DNA from: Solwaraspora sp. WMMD1047
GTDB lineage: Bacteria > Actinomycetota > Actinomycetes > Mycobacteriales > Micromonosporaceae
NCBI RefSeq assembly: GCF_029626155.1
Contig: NZ_JARUBL010000001.1
Span: 7,880,816 to 7,944,815, forward strand
Reading direction: 5' to 3'
DNA length: 64,000 nucleotides
The notes beneath the pieces were generated by a model. That model was given only the letters and a program-made list of their open reading frames with translations, ran no database searches and was not told the origin of the DNA. The position numbers and the translations under genes are program-made. Shown here one piece after another: positions 41,560-49,276 of this stretch; position 1 is the first letter of the stretch; each line of letters begins with the position of its first letter.

Positions 41560-44500
41560 ATGCGGTTTTTCCTGCTCGGGCCCCTTGAGGTCTGGCACGA
41601 CGGGCGGATGTTGCCGCTCGGCGGACCGCAGCGCCGCGACCTGCTCGCCGTGCTCCTGCTCAACGCGAACCGGGTGGTCGCCACCGACCGGTTGATCGAC
41701 CTGCTCTGGGGTGAGCAACCCCCGCCGACCGCCCGGAGCCTGCTCCAGGGTTGCGTCGCGCAACTACGCCGTACGCTGCACCACGGCGACTGGCGGCCGC
41801 TGGTCACCGCCGCACCCGGCTACCTGCTGCGGGTCGGCGCCGGCGAGCTTGATCTCGACCGGTTCGAGGAGCTGGCGGCGACGGCCAGCCGGGACACCGA
41901 GGCCGGCCGGCTGGTGGCGGCGGCCGCCGCCCGCTACCAGGCGCTGTCGCTGTGGCGGGGCGACCCGCTGGACGGGATCAACCTGGAGATCTGCCGGGTG
42001 GAGGCCGACCGCCTGACCGAGCGCCGACTCGCGGTGCTCGAGGAACGCATCGACGTCGACCTGCGGTTGGGTCGGCTGCTCGGCCTGGTCGCCGAGTTGC
42101 AGGGGCACGTCCGCGCGTACCCGTTCCGGGAGCGGCTCTGGGCGCAGCTCATGGTGGCCCTGCAGCTGGCCGACCGGCAGGCCGACGCGCTCGCCGCATA
42201 CCAGGAGGTGCGCCGCCTCCTGGTGGACCAGCTCGGCGTCGACCCGGGCGGTCTGCTGCGCCGGCTGGAGCACGCGGTGCTGACCGGCACCGACGTGCTG
42301 GCCGAGTACGCCCGGCTGCGCGGATTCGGCGGTCCGACGCCCGATGCGATCGGGGTGGGCAGTCGCGAGGCGCCGGTCGAGTCGGCCGGGTTGCCCACGC
42401 CGGCGCAGCTTCCGGCGCCGGTGCCGGCGTTCGTCGGGCGGGTCGAGCAGCTCAACGCGCTGGACGACCTGCTGACCGGCGAGGGCATCTCGATGATCGT
42501 CGGTGGCGCCGGGGTGGGCAAGACGGCGCTCGCCGTGCACTGGGCGCACCGGGTCCGGGACAAGTTCCCCGACGGGCAGCTCTACCTGGACCTGCGCGGC
42601 TGGGCGCCCGGCTCGCCGGTGCAGCCGTTGGCCGCGCTGACCGGTTTCCTGCCGGCCCTCGGGGTGCCCACGGACCGGGTTCCGGTGGAGACCGAAGCGG
42701 CCACCGCGCTCTACCGCAGCCGGTTGGCCGGCCGGCGGATGCTGATCCTGCTGGACAACGTCCGCGACGCCGAGCAGGTCCGCCCGCTGCTGCCCGGCGA
42801 TCCGCACTGCCGGGTGCTGATCACCAGCCGGGACCGGCTCAGCGGGCTGGTCGCGCGGGAGGGCGCCCGCCGGCTCACCCTGCCGGAGCTCACGCCGGGC
42901 GAGGCGGCCGCCCTGCTGGCCTCGATGATCGGACCCGCCCGGATCGCGGCCGAACCGGCGGCGGCCGGCGACCTGGCGGGCGCCTGCGCGCACCTGCCGC
43001 TCGCGCTGCGGATCGCCGCGGCCAACATCACCGACCGACCACACCGGCGGATCGCCGACCACGTCGCCGACCTGACCGGCGGCGCGGGGCTCACCGGGTT
43101 GGCGATCAGCGGAGACGACCGGGTGGCCGTCCGGCCCGCCTTCGAACTGACGTACCGGACCCTGCCCGACCGGGCCCGGCGGATGTTCCGGCTGCTCGGG
43201 CTCGCCGCCGGGCCGGACATCCTGCTGGACGCGGCGGCCGCGCTCGCCGGCGTGTCGCGCGCCGAGGCGGCCGACACGGTCGACCGGCTCGCCGCCGCGC
43301 ACCTGGTCCACCAGCCGACCCCGGACCGGATCGCCGCCCACGACCTGATCTGCCGGTACGCCGGCGAACTCGCCGACGGCGAGGAGAGCGGAGCCGACCG
43401 GACGGCGGCGACCGACCGGCTCTACCGGTGGTACGCCGCCACCGTGGACGCGGCCGCCGCCCACCTCTACCCGGAACTCCTGCGCGCCACCGATCCCGGG
43501 ACCGCCGCCGCTGACGGGCTGTCCTTCCCGGACAGTGCCGCGGCGCTGGACTGGCTCGACGCCGCCCGACCCAACCTGGTCGCGGCGATCGTCCACGCCG
43601 CCGCACACGGGCCGTACCGGGTGGCCTGGCAGTTGGCCGACGCGCTGCGCGGCTACTTCTGGCTGCGGATGCACGCCCTGGACTGGCTGACCGTCGCCGA
43701 GGCCGGCCGGGTCGCCGCCGAGGCCGACAAAGATCTGCGCGGTCAGGCGGCGGCCCAGCTCAGCCTCGGCGACGCGCACGGCCGGCAGAGCCGCTACCAG
43801 CTCGCCATCGAGCACTACCGGGAGGCGTTGCGGTTCGACCGGCTGGCCGGCTGGACCGACGGCGAGTCAGCCTCGCTCGGCAACCTCGGCAACGTGCACT
43901 GGTGGTCCGGGCAGCTTGCCGAGGCGGCCGAGCGCTACCAGGAGGCGCTGCTGCTGGCTCAACGCACCGGCCGGCTCGCTGGCCAGTCGGCGAACCTGTC
44001 CAACCTCGGGGCGGTCTACTGGCAGCTCGGCCAGCTCGCCCGGGCGGCCGACCACCACACCCGGTCGCTGGCGATCGCCCGGCAACTGGGTTCACCGTTC
44101 GGGCAGGCGGTCGACCTGTGCAACCTGGGCGCACTGCACCTGGAGCTCGGCCACCCGCAGGAGGCGCTGCGGCACCTGGCGGCGGGGCTGGCACTGCATC
44201 AGCAGATCGGCGACCGCAGCGGGATGGCGGAGGCACTGCGCACCATCGCCGAGGTGCACCGGGACACCGGTGACCACGAGCAGGCCCTCTCGTACGCCCG
44301 ACGGGCCGACGCGCTGGCCGAGGAGACCGGCAATCCGCGCTACCGGGCGGACACCCGCAACACGCTGGGCCGGATCCACCTGCGGCTCGGTGCGCCGGCC
44401 ACCGCGATCGAATGCCACGCCACGGCGCTCGCCCTCTCCCGGGGCAGCGACAGCCGGCACCCGGAGCTGGCCGCCCTGATCGGGCTGGCCGACGGCTGGC

Positions 44501-44964
44501 GGGAAAGCGGCCGGCCGGACCGGGCGGTCAGGTTCGCGACCGAGGCCGTCGGGCTCGCCGAACTGACCGGCTACCAGGTGCTCGCCGGGCACGCGTACCT
44601 CGCCCTGGCGGCGGCGGAGATCGCCGCCGACCGGCCGGACCGGGCCGTCGAATCGGCCCGCCGGGCGCTGGCGGTGCACGGTCGGACCGGTCACCGCCTC
44701 GGACGGGCGCGCGGACACCTGGTGCTCGGTCGGGCGGTGGCCCTGCTGGCCGCCGGACCCGACCCGACGGGGGAGCCAGCCGGCAAGCGCGGCGGCGGTG
44801 CGGCCGGCGGGGCGGCGGTCGAGCACTGGCGGCGGGCGCTGGCCATCTTCGCCGAGTTCGAGGCGGCCGAGACCGCCGAGGTCCGGCGGCTGCTGGCCGG
44901 CGGGACCGGACCGGCCAGCGGTAGCGGCGGCCGGTCCCGCCGGGTCAGTAGGCTGCCAGCGTGA
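41560..44964 (+). CDS. AfsR/SARP-type regulator (OmpR-like HTH, BTAD, NB-ARC, TPR)
   Basis: A 1134-residue regulator. Residues 1-92 form an OmpR-like winged helix (MRFFLLGPLEVWHDGRMLPL; VATDRLIDLLWGEQPPPTAR). Residues 95-245 form the BTAD domain (DLDRFEELAATASRDTEAGR). The NB-ARC has Walker A IVGGAGVGKTALAVHW near 318 and Walker B ILLDNVRDAEQV. The C-terminus holds TPR repeats (about 720-1050; SLGNLGNVHWWSGQLAEAAE and similar). This is the AfsR architecture of Streptomyces, activating secondary metabolism after phosphorylation or ligand sensing. No biosynthetic cluster is adjacent. It overlaps the 3' end of the convergent gene at 44945 by 20 bp. Confidence 0.88.
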   Translation: MRFFLLGPLEVWHDGRMLPLGGPQRRDLLAVLLLNANRVVATDRLIDLLWGEQPPPTARSLLQGCVAQLRRTLHHGDWRPLVTAAPGYLLRVGAGELDLDRFEELAATASRDTEAGRLVAAAAARYQALSLWRGDPLDGINLEICRVEADRLTERRLAVLEERIDVDLRLGRLLGLVAELQGHVRAYPFRERLWAQLMVALQLADRQADALAAYQEVRRLLVDQLGVDPGGLLRRLEHAVLTGTDVLAEYARLRGFGGPTPDAIGVGSREAPVESAGLPTPAQLPAPVPAFVGRVEQLNALDDLLTGEGISMIVGGAGVGKTALAVHWAHRVRDKFPDGQLYLDLRGWAPGSPVQPLAALTGFLPALGVPTDRVPVETEAATALYRSRLAGRRMLILLDNVRDAEQVRPLLPGDPHCRVLITSRDRLSGLVAREGARRLTLPELTPGEAAALLASMIGPARIAAEPAAAGDLAGACAHLPLALRIAAANITDRPHRRIADHVADLTGGAGLTGLAISGDDRVAVRPAFELTYRTLPDRARRMFRLLGLAAGPDILLDAAAALAGVSRAEAADTVDRLAAAHLVHQPTPDRIAAHDLICRYAGELADGEESGADRTAATDRLYRWYAATVDAAAAHLYPELLRATDPGTAAADGLSFPDSAAALDWLDAARPNLVAAIVHAAAHGPYRVAWQLADALRGYFWLRMHALDWLTVAEAGRVAAEADKDLRGQAAAQLSLGDAHGRQSRYQLAIEHYREALRFDRLAGWTDGESASLGNLGNVHWWSGQLAEAAERYQEALLLAQRTGRLAGQSANLSNLGAVYWQLGQLARAADHHTRSLAIARQLGSPFGQAVDLCNLGALHLELGHPQEALRHLAAGLALHQQIGDRSGMAEALRTIAEVHRDTGDHEQALSYARRADALAEETGNPRYRADTRNTLGRIHLRLGAPATAIECHATALALSRGSDSRHPELAALIGLADGWRESGRPDRAVRFATEAVGLAELTGYQVLAGHAYLALAAAEIAADRPDRAVESARRALAVHGRTGHRLGRARGHLVLGRAVALLAAGPDPTGEPAGKRGGGAAGGAAVEHWRRALAIFAEFEAAETAEVRRLLAGGTGPASGSGGRSRRVSRLPA

Positions 44965-45763
44965 ACTCGGCGGTGCGGACCACGCCGCCGTGTTGGAACT
45001 CGAAGAAGAGCTGGTAGCTGCCGGCCGACGGCACCTGGACCACGAACGCGACCACCGAGCTGGCGGCGCTGGCCGGCGCCGGGTGCACGTGCAGGTAGCC
45101 GAGGTCGCCGTGCCGCAGCGCGACCAGATGCCCGTAGGAGCCGAGGTAGCGCTCCAGATCCGGCACCGGTACGCCGTCGCGGCCCAGCCACACCAGGATC
45201 TGACTGGCCTGACCGGGTCGCAGCCCGCCGTCCAGGGTCACCGTGTAGCCGTCGACGAGGACGGTCGCCTCGTCTGCTGGTGGGGCGGCCCGCGGCGCGT
45301 ACTCGCCGGGCACCAGCAGGTCCGTCCCGAGCGTGACCGGCAGCTCGGCGCCGGCCGGGACGAAGTCCGCGAAGACCCGGTACGCCCCCGCCGCCGCGAC
45401 CGTCACCGGCACCCGCCACGTCCCGTCCGGGGTCATCGCCGGATGCAGGTGCCGGTAGCCGCCGAGGTCCCGGCCGACCAGCACCAGGTGCAGGTCGCGT
45501 TCGTGGTTCTGGCGGAACTCGGTGACGCTGGCGCCGGTCGGGCCGGCGATCCGGAACGCCAGCTCGCCGGCCTCGCCGGCCACCGACGGGGCGGCCAGCA
45601 GCTCCAGGGTGTAGCCACCCTGGCTGATCTGCAGGCCGCCCACCTGGTGACCGGCGTGGCCGGGTTGGACCGCCGCCGGCCGGGCGGTGGCCGGGGGTGC
45701 GGCGGACCGGCCGGCCACGAAGCCGGCCGCCGCCGTCAGCCCGAGGATCACCGTGATGGCCAC
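44945..45763 (-). CDS. Secreted/membrane-anchored protein of unknown function, possibly metal-related
   Basis: At least 272 residues: an N-terminal hydrophobic segment (AITVILGLTAAAGFVAG), a His-containing segment (PGHAGHQVGGLQISQGGYTL) and two similar beta-sandwich repeats. Each repeat has a His-rich line: DLHLVLVGRDLGGYRHLHPA and GYLHVHPAPASAASSVVAFV. Similar actinomycete proteins are found with copper genes; I infer a possible periplasmic metal-handling role. The GTG at 45763 gives a signal segment without a basic N-region. Upstream codons SRIDRRGLPRA would supply one, but no ATG, GTG or TTG exists there; GGGAG stands 6 nt before an ATC. Confidence 0.6.
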   Translation of the reverse strand: MAITVILGLTAAAGFVAGRSAAPPATARPAAVQPGHAGHQVGGLQISQGGYTLELLAAPSVAGEAGELAFRIAGPTGASVTEFRQNHERDLHLVLVGRDLGGYRHLHPAMTPDGTWRVPVTVAAAGAYRVFADFVPAGAELPVTLGTDLLVPGEYAPRAAPPADEATVLVDGYTVTLDGGLRPGQASQILVWLGRDGVPVPDLERYLGSYGHLVALRHGDLGYLHVHPAPASAASSVVAFVVQVPSAGSYQLFFEFQHGGVVRTAEFTLAAY

Positions 45764-45811
45764 CGCCCTCGGCAGGCCCCGTCGATCGATGCGCGAGATG
45801 ACCGGCTCCCG

Positions 45812-47149
45812 TCAGGCGGCCGGCAGTCGGGCGGGAATGACGACCGGTTCCGCCTCCGCCGCCACCGTGGGCAGGTTGGGTCGCAGGACGAAGAGCCCCT
45901 GCTCGATCCCGCTGACCACCACGTTGCCGCTGGGGAAGTACGGGTAGACACTCCACGCGCCGTTCATCGACGCGGTGTTGCTCGACGGGTAGATGTCGAA
46001 GTAGCCGGCCTCGGTGAGCGTGCCGGACCCGACGTTGCGCAGGTCCAGGATGCGCAGGCCGGCCCGGTAGTTGGCCTGGTAGCTGTAGCTGCCCTTGACG
46101 TACTGGTTGTGGTCGGTGGCGGCCGCCGACGAGGTGTAGGTGCCGATGTGCCGGGGCGCGTCCAGGTCGTACAGGTCGAAGACGAAGGTCTTCGTGCCGC
46201 CGCCGGCCCGCGACTCGTCCAGCTCGTCGTCGAGCAGGAAGTAGCGCTGGTTCTCGGTGAGCCAGCCCTGGTGGGTGTACTGGCGGCCGGAGTACGACGC
46301 CTTGACCAGCTGCCGCGGGCTGGACTTGCTCGTCACGTCCACGATGGTGACGGTGTCCTCGTTGGAGCTGACGCAGATCTCCCGGCCGGTGTAGGCGCTG
46401 TCCGGTCCCCGGTAGACGACGCACTGGGTGTCGTGGGTGTAGCCGTCTCCGCTGACGCAGCCGGCGTACGCGGGTGCCTTCGGGGTGGCGATGTTCACCA
46501 TGTGCAGGCCGCCGCTGCAGGTGTTGGAGCCGACCGCGTACGCGAAGCCGGTCTGTTCGTTGATGGCGATGTTGTGCGAGTTGCCGAACCGGTTGTAGTG
46601 GGTGTCGGCGGTCCAGGTCCGGGGCGTGGTCACCCCGCGCAGCCGGGTCAGGTCGAAGACCTGCATGCCGTGCCCGCTGACGTCGGCGACGATGAAGGCG
46701 TGGTCCCGGTAGACCTTGATGTCCCGCCAGATCGCCGTCCGGTTCTGGTACGCCGGTAGGTTCCCCAGGTAGACCGGCGCGGTCGGGTTGGTGACGTCCA
46801 CGAAGGACGTGCCGTTGCGGCGGCCGACCAGGGCGTACTCCTTGCGGTTGGTCGGATCGGTCCAGCCCCAGATGTCGTTGCCCTGGCTGCCGCCGATCTG
46901 GCTCAGCGGCATGAACGCCAGCAGGTCGACGTTGCGGCACGGGTAACCGCTGGCCTGCCCGCCGCTGCAGGAGACCGCCGCCAGCGGGGCCAGGCTCTGG
47001 GTGGGCTCGCGTTGCGCCATGAAGGCCACCGCCGATTCCCGCCCGGCGGGGGTGTCCGGGTCGTGCGCGACGGAGGGCGCCGTCGGTGCGGCCAGTGTCC
47101 CGGCCAACACCACCAGCGCGACGCCGATCGTTGTTCGTCTCCCACGCAT
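45812..47149 (-). CDS. Secreted LVIVD-repeat / choice-of-anchor B-type protein
   Basis: A 445-residue protein with a signal peptide (MRGRRTTIGVALVVLAGTLA, cleavage likely after SVAH or nearby). A beta-propeller-like body has repeated segments: GRRNGTSFVDVTNPTAPVYL, SGHGMQVFDLTRLRGVTTPR, GGLHMVNIATPKAPAYAGCV and NYRAGLRILDLRNVGSGTLT. Four or more Cys are present. The layout matches the choice-of-anchor B family; the C-terminal sorting signal is not seen here. The ATG at 47149 has AGGAGG 6 nt upstream. It lies upstream of, and nearly touching, the gene at 44945, so the two are probably one operon of surface proteins. Confidence 0.82.
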   Translation of the reverse strand: MRGRRTTIGVALVVLAGTLAAPTAPSVAHDPDTPAGRESAVAFMAQREPTQSLAPLAAVSCSGGQASGYPCRNVDLLAFMPLSQIGGSQGNDIWGWTDPTNRKEYALVGRRNGTSFVDVTNPTAPVYLGNLPAYQNRTAIWRDIKVYRDHAFIVADVSGHGMQVFDLTRLRGVTTPRTWTADTHYNRFGNSHNIAINEQTGFAYAVGSNTCSGGLHMVNIATPKAPAYAGCVSGDGYTHDTQCVVYRGPDSAYTGREICVSSNEDTVTIVDVTSKSSPRQLVKASYSGRQYTHQGWLTENQRYFLLDDELDESRAGGGTKTFVFDLYDLDAPRHIGTYTSSAAATDHNQYVKGSYSYQANYRAGLRILDLRNVGSGTLTEAGYFDIYPSSNTASMNGAWSVYPYFPSGNVVVSGIEQGLFVLRPNLPTVAAEAEPVVIPARLPAA

Positions 47150-47297
47150 GCGGGCCTCCTGTCGTCGTACGGCGGCGGGCGGCGGTGGCCACCGGCCCCG
47201 AATGACATTGATCCGTTTAAGTGAGCGTGCGGTGTCCGAAAAGGCCAGTCAAGGGACGGTGGTGATACCGAAACCGTCATATCGGCCCCGGACACGA

Positions 47298-47331
47298 GTG
47301 TCCCGGCCCGCGCGAACGCGGACCGGGACAC
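47298..47331. terminator. Tetraloop stem-loop after the HPF/RaiA gene
   Basis: GTGTCCCGGCCCGCG (47298-47312) and CGCGGACCGGGACAC (47317-47331) pair over 15 bp with one mismatch around a CGAA tetraloop. It starts 14 nt past the stop of the minus-strand gene at 47345. Confidence 0.75.
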
Positions 47332-47344
47332 GGTGGGACCGTTG

Positions 47345-47746
47345 CTACGACCGGGGTTCGGGCTGCTCGTCCTCGACGGCCGGCTCGACCGGCGGGAGAT
47401 CCCGCAGGTGGCGGTTGTTGCGCGGTTCCCGCTTGGTCTTCGAGTCGTTGAGGCGCCGGCGCAGATCGTCCCGGACGTCGTTGAGCGCCGCCTTCAGGTC
47501 CTCCTCGGTGGAGGTGGTGACGATCTTCGGTCGGCCGGCGACCCAGCACTCCAGGGTGACCTTCTGGCCCTTCGCCTCGCGGTCCTTGACCGACAGCTCC
47601 AGCTCGGTCCCGTCGACCGGGAAGCTGGCCAGCCGCGCGTCCAGGGTGGTGAACTGCTCGACGATCCAGTTCCGGTCGCCCTGCGAGAATCCGGCACCCA
47701 TCCGGAGGCAGTCCTCGACGGTGGCCGGGTTCGACCGGGCGCTCAT
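47345..47746 (-). CDS. HPF/RaiA-like ribosome-associated protein
   Basis: A 133-residue protein with the beta-alpha-beta-beta-beta-alpha pattern of ribosome hibernation factors: RNWIVEQFTTLDARLASFPV, VTLECWVAGRPKIVTTSTEE and DLKAALNDVRDDLRRRLNDS, followed by an acidic/basic tail. It lacks the long C-terminal dimerisation domain, so it is the short RaiA type. Such proteins block the 30S tRNA channel during stress or stationary phase. ATG at 47746 has GGGGAGGG 8 nt upstream. It lies downstream of the type VII-like operon with 144 bp between, room for its own promoter. Confidence 0.7.
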   Translation of the reverse strand: MSARSNPATVEDCLRMGAGFSQGDRNWIVEQFTTLDARLASFPVDGTELELSVKDREAKGQKVTLECWVAGRPKIVTTSTEEDLKAALNDVRDDLRRRLNDSKTKREPRNNRHLRDLPPVEPAVEDEQPEPRS

Positions 47747-47890
47747 CGGCTGGCCCTCCCCTCGGCGCGCACGGATCCGCTGACGCGGGACAAGCTGTCA
47801 CTGAGCATGTTCGCTGACCTCCGTTGGACGATTCACGGTCCATCAGCTCATACCCAGCGGGCACCGCCCGCACGCACTCGACCGCAGGCT

Positions 47891-49276
47891 TCACGGTGCG
47901 GGCTGGGCGCCGCTGGTCGGCGGATGCCAGAACGGGTCGTCGGTGTCGTCTGCCATCCGGGCCCGGGCCGCCCGTCCCGCCAACCGCGCCCGGCGGCGGG
48001 CCAGCACTCCGGTCAGCGCCCGCACCGGCGGTTGCAGGAGGAATCCCATGATCAGGAAGAGCACCAGCCCGGCCCCGACCCAGGTGAGCACCCGGCTCAG
48101 CGTCGCCAGCCGGTTGGCCGGCTGCTCGGGGGCTGCGGCGTTCACCCCCACTCCGCCGGGTAGCGGTGTCGTCACCGCGGCCACCGGGCTCACCAGTCCG
48201 GCGTCGACGGTGGCCCGGACCTGCCGGGTCACGTCGGCAGCGGGCAGCCCGGGGTGGGCCGAGCGGACCAGCGCCGCGGTGCCGGCCACGAAGGCGGCAG
48301 CATATTCCGCACCGGTGCCGGACCGGCCGATCGTCGCCACATCCACACCGGGGGCCAGCAGGTCCACGGCACCGTCGGGGTAGCTCTCGGCGGCCTGCTG
48401 GTCGGCGTCCGCCGCGCCGACCCGGAGCAGACCGTCGGCGGGGGCCGCCGCGACCGTGGCGGGCAGCACCACCACCACGTCCCGGGCGATCGCATCGTCG
48501 ATCGCGGCCCGGACGTCGCGGTCGGTGGCGTCGACCGCGACCCCCAGCAGCAGCACGTCGGCACCGGTCCCGGTCGCCACGGTGATGGACCTCGCGGCGA
48601 TCGGGTTGGGCAGCCGGCTGGCGCCGGCCCGGATCGGCACGATCCGGGCACCGGGCGCAATGCCGAAGTTGTCGTCGTCGCCGGCGACGATGCCGGCCAG
48701 GGCGGTGCCGGCGCCCTCGCATCCGATGTCACCGCGGCCGGTGCCGGCCAGCACGTCGGCCCCGGTGGCGACCCGGTTGGCCAACTCGGGGGCGGAGCCG
48801 TTCACGCCGGCCGCGATCACCGCCACCTTCACGCCCGAGCCGTCCGCGGCCGTCCAGGCCCGGTCGGGGGTGAGCAGGGTCTGCCCCCAGGCGGCCTCGG
48901 CCGGTACTGCGCCGTTCGCACCGCAGTCCGACGAGCTGGCGCCGACCGTCGGCAGCGGGCCGTGGTTCAGCTCGGCGCCGACCGCGTCCCAGGGCAGCAC
49001 GAGGTGCCAGCCGGCGCGGAGGTTGGCCGGGTCCGACAGCCGGCGGCCGTCGGGCTGCACCCGGCCGGTGTTGAGGTCGAGGATCTCCCCGGCCCGGTCC
49101 GCGTCGCCCAGGAAGCGGTCCGCGATCGACCAGAGGTTCTCCCGGGGGTTCGTCACCGTGTAGTAGTAGCCGACCGCCGGGGCCACCGCGGCGACCGCCG
49201 GAGCCGGGACCGTCCCGGTGACGGCCACCGCGAACGTCGCCGCAAGTGCCAGGTCGCGAAGCCTCATCCTCACCAC
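47891..49276 (-). CDS. mycP: LysM-mycosin fusion, catalytic triad lost (pseudoprotease)
   Basis: A 461-residue S8-type mycosin with a signal peptide (residues 1-30). A LysM-like domain follows (about 37-97, YYYTVTNPRENLWSIADRFL), then a subtilisin fold and a C-terminal membrane helix (about 396-414) with a basic cytoplasmic tail. The three catalytic positions are changed: Asp to Ala155 (VAVIAAGV for VIDTGV), His to Ala189 (GCEGAGTALAG for GHGT), Ser to Glu324 (GAEYAAAFVAG for GTSxAA). The fold motifs around them remain. Mycosins (MycP) are essential parts of mycobacterial type VII secretion. This version must act structurally, perhaps anchoring the machine to peptidoglycan via LysM (inference). 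It overlaps the upstream gene by 7 bp. Confidence 0.82.
   Translation of the reverse strand: MVRMRLRDLALAATFAVAVTGTVPAPAVAAVAPAVGYYYTVTNPRENLWSIADRFLGDADRAGEILDLNTGRVQPDGRRLSDPANLRAGWHLVLPWDAVGAELNHGPLPTVGASSSDCGANGAVPAEAAWGQTLLTPDRAWTAADGSGVKVAVIAAGVNGSAPELANRVATGADVLAGTGRGDIGCEGAGTALAGIVAGDDDNFGIAPGARIVPIRAGASRLPNPIAARSITVATGTGADVLLLGVAVDATDRDVRAAIDDAIARDVVVVLPATVAAAPADGLLRVGAADADQQAAESYPDGAVDLLAPGVDVATIGRSGTGAEYAAAFVAGTAALVRSAHPGLPAADVTRQVRATVDAGLVSPVAAVTTPLPGGVGVNAAAPEQPANRLATLSRVLTWVGAGLVLFLIMGFLLQPPVRALTGVLARRRARLAGRAARARMADDTDDPFWHPPTSGAQPAP

Noticed and set aside
41560-44964. AfsR-like regulator as sign of a secondary-metabolite cluster
   Set aside because: No PKS, NRPS, terpene or RiPP genes are found within the window.
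47857-47871. Small hairpin GCGGGC-ACC-GCCCGC as terminator of the HPF promoter region
   Set aside because: A six-pair GC stem is expected by chance in this composition, and it lies before rather than after the HPF gene; it is at best a weak stop signal upstream of the mycosin gene end.
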